Source of the DNA: Malachius bipustulatus
Taxonomy: Eukaryota; Arthropoda; Insecta; Coleoptera; Melyridae
Assembly (NCBI GenBank): GCA_910589415.1
Contig: OU342630.1
Span: 67,390,186-67,454,185 of the forward strand
Direction of reading: 5' to 3'
Length of the DNA: 64,000 nucleotides
The position numbers were made by a program, and so were the translations under genes. Positions 13,565-25,639 of the stretch are shown here, piece by piece; within the stretch, counting starts at the first letter, position 1, and each line of letters starts with the position of its first letter. The notes beneath the pieces were generated by a model. It did not search any database. It had not been told where the DNA came from and saw only the letters and a list, made by a program, of their open reading frames with translations.

Positions 13565-13817
13565 AACGCAAACATAGGTAACACAGGAGTGCTTCATGTC
13601 ACTAAGTAGTCAACTAGACCCGACTAAGCGGGACCCGATATGTTTGAACTAGAAGTAGACTTACTGCATGTTATATGTTAGGGAAAGTACAAAGACCTAA
13701 ACACATGTTAGCACATGCAGACTTTGGCTTTAAAATATTATATATTTTTTTATAAAATAACCATTTTGTGTATTTTATTGTTTGTTTTACTTATTGTTTT
13801 ATATTATGATTTTTTAC

Positions 13818-13823
13818 AATAAA
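13818..13823 (+). terminator. Polyadenylation signal for the short isoform
   Basis: A canonical AATAAA sits in an AT-rich 3' UTR about 255 bases after the stop at 13564, before the next acceptor at 13976. It would end transcripts using the 12972-13564 exon. Confidence 0.5.
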
Positions 13824-13976
13824 ATGATGGTAAGTTATGTAAAATTGATGGAGTCAGCCCAACTAACTAATATATACCTGCTTGTATGTCGAAAAGCTTA
13901 ACAATCAATTCTCCCTACTACTCTACTGAATTTATTAGTTGCTAGATCCCAGTAACATCTAACCACCTCTTTCTAG

Positions 13977-16900
13977 AATCGAATGGACAACTAACAGACG
14001 CAGCCGCCCAACTAACAAATACCGACCTAAAGTTACCGCAACCCAAACCTAGATCTGCCAAAACACCCGACTCGCAATTACATTTTACCGAAGAAGTTCC
14101 GGCTTCCAAAGTAGAAAAACAAATATCTCCGGTCAGGGACGACTTGCTGGACGACGTGGAGCAACCGGAGACGACTCTAAGCTACTCAGATCGAAAAAAG
14201 TTCTGGGAGAATGTATCCAAAGATTCTGCCGTCCCTCAAAAACGCCTGAGCCTCCACGACGTCACAGCTACCGACTTGACCAAAGACGCCACAACGAAAA
14301 AGAGAATGTCAGTACATGAATTCTCCTCAAATATTCCCGTGCCAAAACCAAGATCAACTATCCAATCAGCTGCTAGTTTTTCCGAAGGAGACCAGGACAA
14401 AACTTCCCGCGGCAGGACAATTTCTGTCGACTCGTCCAATAGCGACAGCAGTGGAATCATTCAAACTGAATTAACCAAAATTTCAGAGAGTGATATATCA
14501 ATAGAAGACTCTAGAATGATTTCCGAATATCAAGCTTCATTCCAACCGCCATCAGAGCAAAAGTCGAAAACATCCTTAACGGAGATGAAGAAATCAAGTG
14601 AAAATTCGGATAGTTTAGAATCCGATATCGACGCGCAAGAGCAAAATACCGACGGCATAGAGAATGTAGGTTATATATCAGACAGTGGAGATGTAGAGCA
14701 GTACATTTCTGATTCTGAGATAGAAGATAGAGTTCCCCAAATCAGAGAACGTCAGATGAGTGTCTTCGCACCACCTGTAGCTGCAACTAGGAAGACAATA
14801 TACGAGAGATCTGCGTCACTACCGACCGAAGATCTCTATGAAGTGTCCGCTAGAAGTATAAAACTCAGAAAACAGTATTATGAAGAACAAATCAAGAAGG
14901 AGATGATTCAAGAGCAACTGACGAGTGAACTGGAGGAAGAACCTTCACCAGAACGTAAAACGCTCAGTAGTTTGCCAAGTGAAGATAAAGACACCATTAA
15001 GACTGCTCAAAGTATACCTGAAAATTTAGACTCTACCGCTGACGTTAATGTTGTTGACGAAGAAAAGTCTTCTAAAGACAAATATGTGGCCTTTAGTAGT
15101 TGCGTTAAAGATAGAGTGCAGATATTCGAAAGCCAAACTGATAGTAAGGATAACGAAGGTAGATTTAGAATAAAACCAAAGACTGATATTAGAGTTAAGT
15201 CAACCGAAAGAGTTGAAAAGAAGTCTGAAAATGTGATAGATAAAAAATCATTGGACGATGCAAAACTTATAACTGATGATGAAATCGTTAGGAAGGATAT
15301 CAAAGAAATCGATGAAAATGAACAAAGAAGATCCTTAGGTTCTCAGCATAGCGCTTCGTCTGAAGGCTCTCAAGCGACTGATCAACAATATTTTAGGGAG
15401 GACAGTATCTCCAAACCAGACTCTCTAGAAGTTCATGTTGACAAAAGCGAAATTGAAGACTCTGAGAAATTGGCCGAGCTTGATCAAGAACTAGAAGCTC
15501 GATCTCTAGATTCATGCAATTCCGTTGACAAGAAGTCAGCTGATGAAAACATACCCGAAATAATTTACACACTCTCTGGAATACAAAGACGAATTAGCGA
15601 AACCAGTGATGAATACAATGTCCTAGATGAAAAATCGCCCGACAAAACTGACTTAAAGTCACCAATTCAGCAACCAGAAGAAAAAATTGAAGACACGGTA
15701 TGGGAAGCTGTACAATCTCATCATTTTGAGGAAAAAGTAGTCGAAATTCCTTTGGAACCAGAACCAAAACATGCTTTAGAAAAAGACGAGGATCTCAGCA
15801 GCGGAATTAGAGACGAATCTGATTTAGGATCAGAAATTCATCAAGACCATTCAGATTCTTATGCCTCCGACAAGATAAAGTCGGAAAGCAATAGTGATAT
15901 TGAAAGAATAATTTTTGACAGCTTACAACAACAAAAAATCGAGCCAGATGAGGCTAAAAAACTAGCAAAGGCTCTAGTCGATGAAATCGAAACGGAAATT
16001 CAACGCAGGGAAGAAAGTGTAACAGCTGATGAAGCTGCCGAGATATACCAAGAAGGAATCGTTGCCCCTGATTATCTGAGACATTTGGCCGAAACCAAAG
16101 GACTTGATGAAAGAGAAGTTGAACTAGTTGAGTCTGTCTTAGCGAGACGTCAAAGAGAGCTTGCGAGGTTATCCAGAGGCGATACTCAAGCTTCTAGTAT
16201 GGAAATAACTGACGAGGACTTGAAATATAGTGGTGGAGATTTAGATTTCCCAAATATACTAGAACAACAAATACATCAGCTACAAGCAGAGAGAGTTGAT
16301 GACATGAAATCTATTTTCGACTCCCTTATCGAAGATCAACAAAAAGCATCACAACAGCGGACCAGCTCAACTACTAAAATTGATGAAGATCATTCTTATC
16401 ACATCGAAAAAAGTTTAGATTTTGGAACACCCGATTCAGTGCTTAAAAAAGATATTCATCGAAAGTTAAGTGATTCAATCAAAGGAGAGAGGTCTGTAAC
16501 AGAAACTAAAGACACCATAATGGAGGAAGATGAAACAGTTTTAGAATCAACTATTGAAGAAATGTCCAAACTTGACACCCATATAAAAGATAGCGAAATG
16601 ATAAGAGATGTTATCAAAGAAGATAAAAAACAAACTGACATTGTTGAATCTGCCGCCATAAATGCCAGTGCTGATCACTTGTCGACTCTGGTATCGAAAC
16701 AAGTGGAACATGTATCTGAGAAATCATCAAAGCAAGAATCCGTTACTTCCGGACAAGAAATTGACGCAATAACATTATCTTCAACCAGTAAAACAGAAAT
16801 TCAAATATTAGAAGAGTCCGATGACAAAGTCAAAGATGTTAAAGAGGAAGTGAAATATGATCAATCGAAAAGTATTTCGACTCAAGAAAAAACTGATTCT

Positions 16901-19900
16901 ACTGAAGTAGCGCAAATGGTAATAACAGATTCGGGTGACGAAATTAGAACCCTGATCAAATCGGAAGAAAAACATGTTAAGATAATAAGCAGTGATGTTG
17001 CGGAAGACCATTTCATAAAAGAGGAGACCATATCTTCAACTGACATAATTGACTCTACAAAACTAGAAGATTCAAAAGACACAGTTACTTCTGTGAAGGA
17101 AGCTGTCACTATTAAACATGAAGAAATTGAACGTACATCAAGTACCGATTCAAAATCAAGTGCTGGGTCAGGAAAATCGCCAGACGAACAACTCTCTTCT
17201 GGCTCTTCACGTAAAGCTGCTTCAGACATGCAAAAATTACCAAAACATGATGTCACTTTAAGAAAAACTAAGTCTGATGCTGGTAGCAGCGGTAGTTTGA
17301 AACCAGATAGGAGATCTGGTATAGATTTTGAATCGTACTCGAGTTCAGGAGAAAGTCATTATCACAGCTTCGAAATAGACAGTGGAAAAAGTCGACCTTG
17401 CTCTTCAGATGTGGAAGGCATGATAGCTGCAGGCTCTTCAGAATACGAAAGTGCTCTTACTAACCAAGATTACTCGGCCAAATCACACGTTACCTCTACT
17501 GAGTATCAAACTGCAGCAAGTAGTTTAAGTTCCAAAGAAAGTATGAAAAGTTTAGATAGTGAAAGTTCTGGAAATCTGGCAAGCGTTGAAGTCTCTGAAG
17601 CTTCAGAAACACTTATTCCCTCCTCGTCTGATTTGGAAGGCGATATAGTGGAATCAGACATCCAATTCATACATGATTTGGATAAGTCAAGCTGGGACCA
17701 CAGACTACCTCAGCGACAAAGCACTGAATTGAGCGAGTCTGAAGCAGCCTTAGTTGCCGATTCACCTGATTTATCTGAGGAGGATGTGAAAGATACTGCT
17801 CAAATCCAGACAAAAATGAAGCGATCTCATGAAATGACTTTCCAACCTGAGCCTAAAGTTTTGACAGCAGACTCCTCTCAGAACGATATCCATGAAGAGG
17901 AGAAATTCGGAACCAGTTTAGATGATGGTAGTAGCGTATTAAGTATGAGCATTTCTAGCGCTGCATCACTGAAAACGGTTGTTGAGTTATCAAGAGCTGA
18001 CTCAGAACGCCTAGAAGGAAGCATGACAGTTTCCGGAACCTCTGAACAATTAAGTATAGATGATGTTGAAGGTATTCCTAGAGGAAGTCGTGAAAGTTTA
18101 ATATTTCATCCATCTTCAATATTTTCCGGTTCAGATATTGCTACTTCCACTCCTCCTATCTCAAGTGACTTAGCAATTGAATCGGTTACTTTGACAACTG
18201 CCGTTGTAGCAGAGGATGGGATTCAAAGCGTCAGTACTCAGGTAACTTCAGAGACGCATTCATCCATTGAAAGTACGTCTATTACAACTGAAATAGCAAA
18301 AGAAAAGGACGAACCATTTAAGAAGAGACATAAACGTACCGAAAGCAGCACATTTGTTCCATCCATGCTGCAAATGACAACTACTAGCACTAAAATAGAA
18401 GTCGAGCAGAAAAGGCGTTCAGATTTAGCAGAAAGTGACAAATATACAGCGGAAATGAGTTTCAAGGAAGTAAAAAGTGATGAGAAGAAAGACATAGATG
18501 AAACAGAGAAAGAAGAAAGTTATGAGACTGAAGCTGATCAGGGTTTTCATAAAGACTTGAAGGAAGGAAAGTACCCTAAATCGGATAATGATTTAATAAA
18601 ACAAACACAAAGTAGTACGAAACCCGTCGTAGTGGAAGAAAGAAAAAGAAAAACATCAAAAGAGCTTGTGGATATTTGTCCAACAAAGGAAACATTAGAA
18701 AAACGTGACTCACATGGAAAATCTAGCGGCACATCGAGTGAAAGATCAAGTTTCGAAGAAGCAGAAGCCGAAGCAGCTTTCAGCATGGTCGCTCATGTTT
18801 CTCCAGCACACAAACTGAAGCAAATAATACCGATACTAGAAGATGAAGATGCTGAAAAAATCGAATTGGAAGCAAAAGAACGAGCACAAAAAGAACTTGA
18901 ATTACGTAAAGCGAAGCTCAAAGATCAGAGTCCAGGCTCGATACCAGACATTAAGGTCACACAACACATGACTCCTTTAATAGATCGTAAGTTCCACTAT
19001 CCCGATTTAGAATTGGAGGAAAAGGAGCGTACTGAAGCATACACATCTACTCCGGAAACACCAGCTTCCAATTCTAGTAAAAGTTCCGAAGAAACTGATC
19101 AAGGAAGAGAATACGTATTGGCAGAGTCAGTGAGCTCTATTCCAGAAGAACAGGAAGACAAAATAACAGAGTCTAAAAGTGAAGTTAGCTCTACCGTTGT
19201 TGAGAGAACCCTACGAGAAGAAACAGAAACTGATTCTCCAAACAGTGATTCATTCGAAATGGTAGAAAAACCTGATCTCATAGATGATTTTGTCGTCATC
19301 GAAGAAGTGGCAAGAGAAGCTCATGAATTTGACACTGAAGGGCAGAGTGTTAAAATAGAAACAAGAGTGAAAAAAGTCAGAAAAAGAACTAGTGACGATG
19401 AGGAGTACTTAGCCAAATCCGATCCGACGCCTTTAACAAGAATGACTGAGCTCAAATACTTTCCAGAAGGTACAGATGAATTAGGTTTTGAATTTGATGA
19501 TAGTCCACCACAACAAAAAAACTCTAAAACGTCCAAATATTCCTCTAAGGACTATGTAGTTGAGTATGACAAGGAACTTGAAGCCAACAAGAAGTGGATG
19601 GAACAACAATTCCATGGTGATCAAGCTGCAATGATGGCTGCTGGTTACGGATATGAAATGGAATTTGAAAGAGGTCCCCTGGAAGATATCAAAGAGGAAG
19701 ACATTAATGACTTCGACCCATCTTCAAGTCGAATTGGTAGTTTAGGTTCCCAGAAGGAATCTGGCGGAAGCCTAGGAAGTGCCAAAGATTCTTATTCAAG
19801 TACCCCAGATTACGATGTTCTAGCAGGTCGTAAATATTTCACAAGGTCCGGCGAAAATGATGATGTTTCAATGTCTAGCTTACAAGAATTTGAAAATCTA

Positions 19901-21413
19901 GAAAGAATTATGTCTTTAGAAAACAAAAAGAGCTCGCAAGACTCGTCAAGCAATGGCAGCTTCAAGGCAAGATACTACGCGAGCAAGAGCGGTCAAGGAG
20001 ATGACGTCTCTTGCAGCTCTCTAAAAGAATTTGAAGGCCTCGAGAAAGCGTGCATTGCTGCTCATAAAGTTGAAGTGAAAGCTAAGGAAGAAGAAGCGAT
20101 TCTTTCTCAAATTGAGGAAGGACAAGAAAGCATAGCTTCCGAATCAGAAAGCTGCGAGACTGTATCCAAAAAATCTCAAAAACAAGTTGCGGAATCGGAC
20201 GAAGAGGATTACGAAAAACGCATGTTTGAAATTGATGAAATTATCCGACAAGCTCAGACAAACGTTGAGCGATTTATTGATCTGAAGGAAGGTGAAAAAA
20301 CAGAATCACTGGGTCGTGGAGACTCGGTAGAAGAAGTATCAAAAATACCAGACCTTGATCTTGACATTCCTGTTGTTAAGTCGACTGTTAAAGTTCAATG
20401 GAAAGGTTCAGATGATGTCATGGTATGCTCAACGGATTCTTTAGATTTAAACCAAAAGACTAGTCGCCGTGATAGCACTGACAGCTTGGATCAAAAAACA
20501 GGCGGAGATATAATGACAGCTAGTACTGATTCTATAGAATTCCAAGCTCAAAAATCGAAAGAAACTATTATGACTGACAGCATAGAAGCTAGAGATGAAC
20601 GAAGTGGAATGGTTTTGAGTGATTCTTTAGAATTAGCAGCAGCAACTACGTCCAACATCGGCCTGATGAGCGACTCTATAGATGAAGATGGCTCCAGAAT
20701 AATCTACCACGATCAAAGCAGCTCTAGCACAGGCAAGGACTTCAGTTCATCTTCCAAAGATGAAGCTATAGCTCAGGATGTAAGACCAGATTATATGCTA
20801 GGAAGTACCGAGAGCTTAGGTCCAACAAGCTCAACTGCGACTCATGCTACCTACCAATTCGAAACCGATTCAGTTTTCTCTGGTAGCTTTACTAGCGGAG
20901 GTTCAAATACAATGGTCTCGTCCACTGACACTCTGGAACCTAGTCAGTCCAGAGAACCAATTGATTTGGCTTCCGCGGTCAAAAAAGTATGGTTCAATGA
21001 AGAAATATGTGCCGATAGTTCTAAACCATACGTGACTGAAATCATTGAACCTGTAGATGATGATGCATTCTCTCACATAGTACACCGAAGAGTTGAAATG
21101 CCGCCTGAGGTAAGAAAGGTGACGTTTACGGGAAGCGATGCTGACGAGAGGCTGAAGCAGTTCATAGACAACTTCGGAGAAGGTGAACAAGTTTATGAGA
21201 CTGAGGAAATTGACGAAGCTGGAAACGTTCACACTAAGAGAGTTGTCCAGAAACGATACGTTGTTCGAAGCGACGGATCGGGACAAGAATTGCCCCAAGG
21301 GTTTGATTACGATAGATATATGAAGGGTGAAGGTACTTCGAGGTTGTACGAAGAGGCGGAAGCTTTAAAGTTAGATCCTTCCCAAACTTCCCAACTAACA
21401 AGAACTACAGCAG
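13977..21413 (+). CDS. Ank2: Second giant ankyrin exon, C-terminal region
   Basis: The exon starts after the acceptor TTTCTAG (13976) with AA, completing a Glu codon with the G left at 12767. It is open for about 2,480 codons to a donor CAG|GTTTGT after 21413, again phase 1. The protein is acidic, rich in Ser, Glu, Lys and Asp, and probably disordered, with many potential phosphorylation sites. Near 19,800-20,050 are two copies of a motif DDVSxSSLxEFExLE. At 20,400-20,950 a short STDSL-like motif recurs about eight times. Near 21,030-21,310 a conserved-looking segment reads EVRKVTFTG and then EEIDEAGNVHTKRVVQKR. That last part resembles the DEHG-KK-R segment near the end of vertebrate ankyrins and is my main reason for the ankyrin call. 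If intron 21414 is retained, the frame ends at 21529 after a hydrophobic stretch, which is probably meaningless. Known biology points to the axonal and presynaptic spectrin-microtubule cytoskeleton. Confidence 0.68.
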
Positions 21414-21674
21414 GTTTGTGCTTTCAGATAACAACCAGATTTACTCCATTTGTTTTCCTTATTTTTTTCCTTACTCCTCATTTTTATTTTATGATTTCTC
21501 GACAAAAATACACAGTTTATTTATGGTGAGTTAATTTGTTTTTCAGGTTTTCATTTTGCATGTAATTTCTATCAGCATGCATTTTTTATCTAAGTGATTT
21601 CTATAATCTACACATACATATTTATGACAGATTGTTATATGCTGTGACATTAATCGTTTGTTTTTCCTGTTTAG

Positions 21675-21722
21675 ATAAAATAAAATCATCCACATCACAA
21701 GAAGCTACTTCCGTATTAAAAG
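21675..21722 (+). CDS. Ank2: 48-nt exon of the ankyrin gene
   Basis: A pyrimidine-rich acceptor (CCTGTTTAG) precedes 48 bases, which are followed by the donor AAAG|GTATGT. The exon takes two bases to finish the split codon (GAT), adds 15 codons and leaves one base, so it is symmetric in phase 1. It encodes a Ser/Thr-rich stretch (DKIKSSTSQEATSVLK). It can be included or skipped without frame change. Confidence 0.7.
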
Positions 21723-21785
21723 GTATGTAAATCTTAATAAGCATCTCTACGTTAACGCTTAATTCTTGAGTTGATTTTTTTGTAG

Positions 21786-21800
21786 TTCGCGTCCGTCAAG
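21786..21800 (+). CDS. Ank2: Putative 15-nt microexon (VRVRQ)
   Basis: A run of seven T followed by GTAG ends at 21785. Fifteen bases later comes the strong donor CAAG|GTAACT. The 15 bases are symmetric in phase 1 and would insert Val-Arg-Val-Arg-Gln. Microexons of this size with flanking pyrimidine tracts are known from neuronal genes of cytoskeletal proteins. The splice signals are visible; use of the exon is inferred. A second acceptor-like site (TTTGCAG, 21825) directly downstream would bring an in-frame stop within three codons. Confidence 0.5.
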
Positions 21801-22404
21801 GTAACTCTTTTTTTATAATTTGCAGCAATATAATATAGGTAGACGATACAAGTCATTGTTGTTGATTTTAAATTGACAACATCAAAAATCTGGTATATGC
21901 AACAAGCTACTTTCTCTTACCTTAAATCAGTAGATCTTTATTAAAGATGACGTGAATCTGGAACCTTTTTCATGCTTGATCTCTTAACACTAAGAATAAG
22001 AAAACTTTTATAAACTTTTGCTATAGCTGAGTGTGAGTAGTCAACTTCCGCTTGGCCAATATTGGAAAAATATTTTTTCTTGCAAATTATTTTGAGTAAA
22101 AGGTGTCCTACCACAATGCAAGTTATTTGAGTGGAAAAGTCGGAAATGCAAACATGAAAGTGGTAATTTCCATTTAAATTTTGTTTCCCCCATTGAAGTG
22201 TTCTCATTTCGAGACCAATCGTTAGTACTTTAATTTTATCTCTCTTATCGTGTATTTCTGCTACAGAAAAGGTAATAGGAAGTAAGAAATTTAATAAGAT
22301 TTCTTGAGAGATACCTATGAGTCAAAATTTTCAGTTATAACTGAAGTTATCTTGATTGGACGGTATTGAGCATTGTAAATTATAGATAGGTTTATTTGAT
22401 GTAG

Positions 22405-22509
22405 CCCAGGCGAGTAGGAGAAAACCCCTCAAGTTTGACATCAGCGTCGATGATCAGATCGAGGTGGATCCAAGAGAGCACGATTGGCGGTTTAATTTAT
22501 CAGAATATG
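22405..22509 (+). CDS. Ank2: 105-nt cassette or alternative last exon
   Basis: After the acceptor TTTGATGTAG (22404) a frame in the correct phase runs through 35 codons of coding character (it includes RRKPLKFDISVDDQ and EHDWRFNLSEYG). A donor ATG|GTAGAT after 22509 leaves one base, so the exon is symmetric in phase 1 (105 nt). If that donor is ignored, the frame stops with TAG at 22515-22517 and the exon becomes an alternative C-terminus. The rich, non-repetitive composition stands out from the AT-rich intron around it. No homology is recognised. Confidence 0.55.
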
Positions 22510-22750
22510 GTAGATAGGCTTTGTCTTTAACTCTCTATGTAATAATTCCCCAAAAGTACACCTTATGTTACACCCTTCTGCTCTATTGTGCTAACCCAAT
22601 GTCAAGTGCTATAAAGTATCTCTCTCACTTTACTCACTATGTACTTCGTATGTGCTTCTTAGAAGGATTTTGGCAATGGTTGACGGCATATTAGACATCA
22701 AATTTTTATTGTCACTATTTTGGGACTCGTGATGTAATATGAAATACGTT

Positions 22751-23070
22751 TATACAGGCTGATCCATTAAGGGTGGATTAAACTAAACAGAGGACCTTTT
22801 TTGCATTCAGGAAGTATACACATGATGTTATATGCTCATTACTTGACTACACCTCTGGAAAACATCATCAAGCTAGAACGATCTGTTCAGCCCGCCTGAC
22901 AAAAATTTCTGTGCGAAAATCAGGTTCCTCTGGAAATATAGGTACTTAAAACATGATAACTCCAAAATATTAATTTTTTGGATGACACATATAGGGGTTA
23001 GATTGATGCTTATTAAGGTCCTCTATCACCTTGTTTCGTTTGATCCATCCTTGATGAATCACTCTGTATA
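22751..23070. mobile_element. MITE, mariner-like ends, about 320 bp
   Basis: The element begins TATACAGGCTGATCCATTAA and its other end is an inverted, imperfect copy of about 45 bp finishing CTGTATA. The TA on each side fits a TA target duplication, as in Tc1/mariner-type MITEs. It lies inside the ankyrin intron and has no coding capacity. Confidence 0.7.
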
Positions 23071-23300
23071 TAATTTGTTTGCGTGAAGGGAGCTTACAGA
23101 TCATTGCCAGAGTCTTTGTGCTTAGATCTCGTCACATATTACTGGATATAATTTTTTGCCCATATCATATTAGCTAGTAAAAAAATTCAATCGTTTAAAG
23201 AACTGCTGAATTTTTATTTTTTTGATGATGAAGAGAAAAATATTTCTGAAAAATCATTCATATGGTGCTTTGTTATCATAGTCATTAATTAGGTTTAATA

Positions 23301-23478
23301 CATCCGGGTAACTGAACCTCTGTACATAGCACATTGCCTAATAATACAAAATAGTTTCCATGTTAACAAAATTAACTGTTGCCTATTATTGTCAAAGTAT
23401 TTTGACGTATTGTTATTAATATTAATTGTAATATTAGGCAATGGCCCACGTACAGAGTTATGGTTAGCCACCCGGTAT
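23301..23478. mobile_element. Short MITE with inverted ends, about 178 bp
   Basis: The left end (ATCCGGGTAACTGAACCTC, then CATTGCCTAATA) and the right end (AGGCAATGGCCCACGTACAG, then CCACCCGGTAT) are imperfect inverted copies over about 48 bp, with a short AT-rich centre. It is non-coding and intronic. The rest of the intron (22518-24190) shows nothing else that I can support. Confidence 0.6.
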
Positions 23479-24190
23479 ACTAGCTAATATGTGATAAATC
23501 TTTATTGTAAATATTTAAGTCGATTAACTTTTGAGATCAATTTTTGTATTTTGGCTAATGTATTTTTGTGTTTATATATACGTTTTCTTCCAAAATCTGT
23601 TTCTATTAAATAACTTTTAGACAGTTTTGTATTAAGAATGCATGGCCTAAGAAATGTAATTTTTCTCACAATTATGCAAAGTTTCATTATAATAGCACTG
23701 GCAAACTGGCCAATAATACCGGTACATAATCAGAGTTTGGTGTCCTATCAAGAAAACCACAAAAAATGTTGTAGAGTGGAATTTTTGCTCCACAACAATA
23801 ACTTCTACAAGAAATGGATGCTTTCTGGTCCCATATTTTGATATCTAATAGCAACACCCTTTGAGAAAAAATACGATTCTTTTTTGCCATGCATTTTTGT
23901 TGTCTATCCTAGTTCTTTTTTCTGCTATTATAATGCTCTTGTATAACAGAGTCTGCCTATATTCAACATAATATTCTTTCACACTTTTCTGAAACACAAT
24001 TTTCTTACAATAATTTTTTAAGATGAGCCTTTCTATCAATTTTTCTTTGTTATATATTTCAGATTCCAGGTTCCGTTGGTTGTTGTTCTACACTGACCAA
24101 TGCACTTTTACTGATTTTTTTATTAATAATTGTTAAGCATGTTAAGAAATTTGTTGAAGATTTGTTTCTGATTTCTTTAATTTTTTGCAG

Positions 24191-24245
24191 CTGAAAAAGA
24201 GGATGGTGGTCAGGGTTCAAGTAGCCAATCTGCCAGTCACCAAAG
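24191..24245 (+). CDS. Ank2: Penultimate ankyrin exon, 55 nt
   Basis: The acceptor TTTTTTGCAG is followed by CT, which completes a codon (GCT) with the single base left upstream. The exon encodes AEKEDGGQGSSSQSASHQ and ends with two bases before the donor AAAG|GTAACT. The phase changes from 1 to 2 and matches the next exon. Confidence 0.75.
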
Positions 24246-24340
24246 GTAACTAACTAACTTATAGGTTAATTTTTTCTTGACTTTTGATTAGAATTTATTA
24301 AATTGCATTTGATTTGTGCTAATTGTTGTTTTAATTTCAG

Positions 24341-24419
24341 GCCAGTTTCTGACCAGCATCAACTTTCAGATGAAATGAAGGAGCTTCTAAAAGAACTCGA
24401 ACGAGAAAGCAAGCAATAA
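24341..24419 (+). CDS. Ank2: Last ankyrin exon
   Basis: The acceptor TTAATTTCAG is followed by G, which completes AGG with the two bases from the previous exon. Twenty-five codons follow to a TAA at 24417-24419. The tail ends in a short charged helix (DEMKELLKELERESKQ). Frame, splice signals and a following AT-rich 3' UTR agree that this is the main terminus of the gene. Confidence 0.75.
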
Positions 24420-25440
24420 GCCCAATCGCAAGACTAACTACCCGAACATGAGAAAAATAATAAGAACAGACATATCTCTACTATGACGAAAAAATTACCT
24501 ACTCTATTACATGAAAAGTATTCTTGAATCTTAAGATATTCGAATTGAAGATCTGAAACTCTATTATGACAAAGTAAAGAAAAAATCCTCTTTACTTTTG
24601 CTTCGTGCTGAATTGAATATTTTTAAGAATGTTTAAAAAGCTTGCTCTGCTTTGATAATTAATTTGATAATTTCAATGTGGCTCAATCAAAAAGGTGCTT
24701 GTGTCCATTCATTAAGTATTTCAAGATGTCCAGGAAAATTTCGCTGTAATCCTCATCCTGCCTTTTAACAAAAACATAAGCCATTTTAAAGCAAATTTTG
24801 AGAAACGAGACACTTCACTTGATAGGAAAAAATGTTATTTTCTTTAAGCAATGTTTATCTGTTACTTTATGAATGTCTTTTTTGTATAAGAATATAACTA
24901 TTTTAGATATTTCAAATACACATTCCATGTATGTACAATTTATTATTTTACTGAAAATCTAAAAAGTTAAATATTTATTTGAAATATCTACATTAGTTTT
25001 AATATTAGTGTACTTAAGCAAAATAAAATGAAAGAAATTGATAAGGATAAAATGATTGTCTTCAAATAGATTTTATTCTTTATATTGCTTAATTATTATT
25101 GTTATTTTGTTTTATTGTTGCTGTTACTTTGTAAAACTAGTCACTGAAGGCAGTTGTTTTATAGCAATATTTGTATAAAGTGATTGAAAGCAAGGTTTGA
25201 CACTTTATATTATATTTATTAGCGTAATTTTAGCTTAAAAAATATTAGAAAAAAGTAACACTTTGTATACCTAATGTAAGTGATCGATAATGGGCTAGTG
25301 GTTTTACTCATTATACTGATCGCAGCAAAGTGTTTCATTTTTCCATATATGATTTTACTCAATGTGAATTAATTATTATGTAATCAGTGTATTAAAAATT
25401 AAAGCTTTCACTATATTTATGAGCTTGTTTAATTTTCATA
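24420..25440 (+). terminator. 3' UTR with AATAAA at 25022
   Basis: After the stop at 24419 the sequence is AT-rich and non-coding. The first clear AATAAA is at 25022-25027, so a 3' UTR of about 600 bases is expected. Weaker ATTAAA variants lie further on, so longer tails are possible. Confidence 0.45.
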
Positions 25441-25639
25441 ATTTCCTTATATTAACACAACAACCTAGAAATAATATAAAAAAAATAACCAATAAAGATG
25501 GCGTGGTTATAAACAATATAGATAATTATATGAACATGTTTTTTCAAACATCATAAAAACGACACAATTTTTTGACAATATGGCTGACATAAAAGTGTCA
25601 TGAATATGGCCTTGAATATAGTTTGATGAAATTGAAGGA

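Noticed and set aside
21414..21529. Hydrophobic C-terminal extension of the second giant exon
   Set aside because: It begins at a good donor (CAG|GTTTGT), has intron-like composition and loses the in-phase downstream exons. It is best explained as intron.
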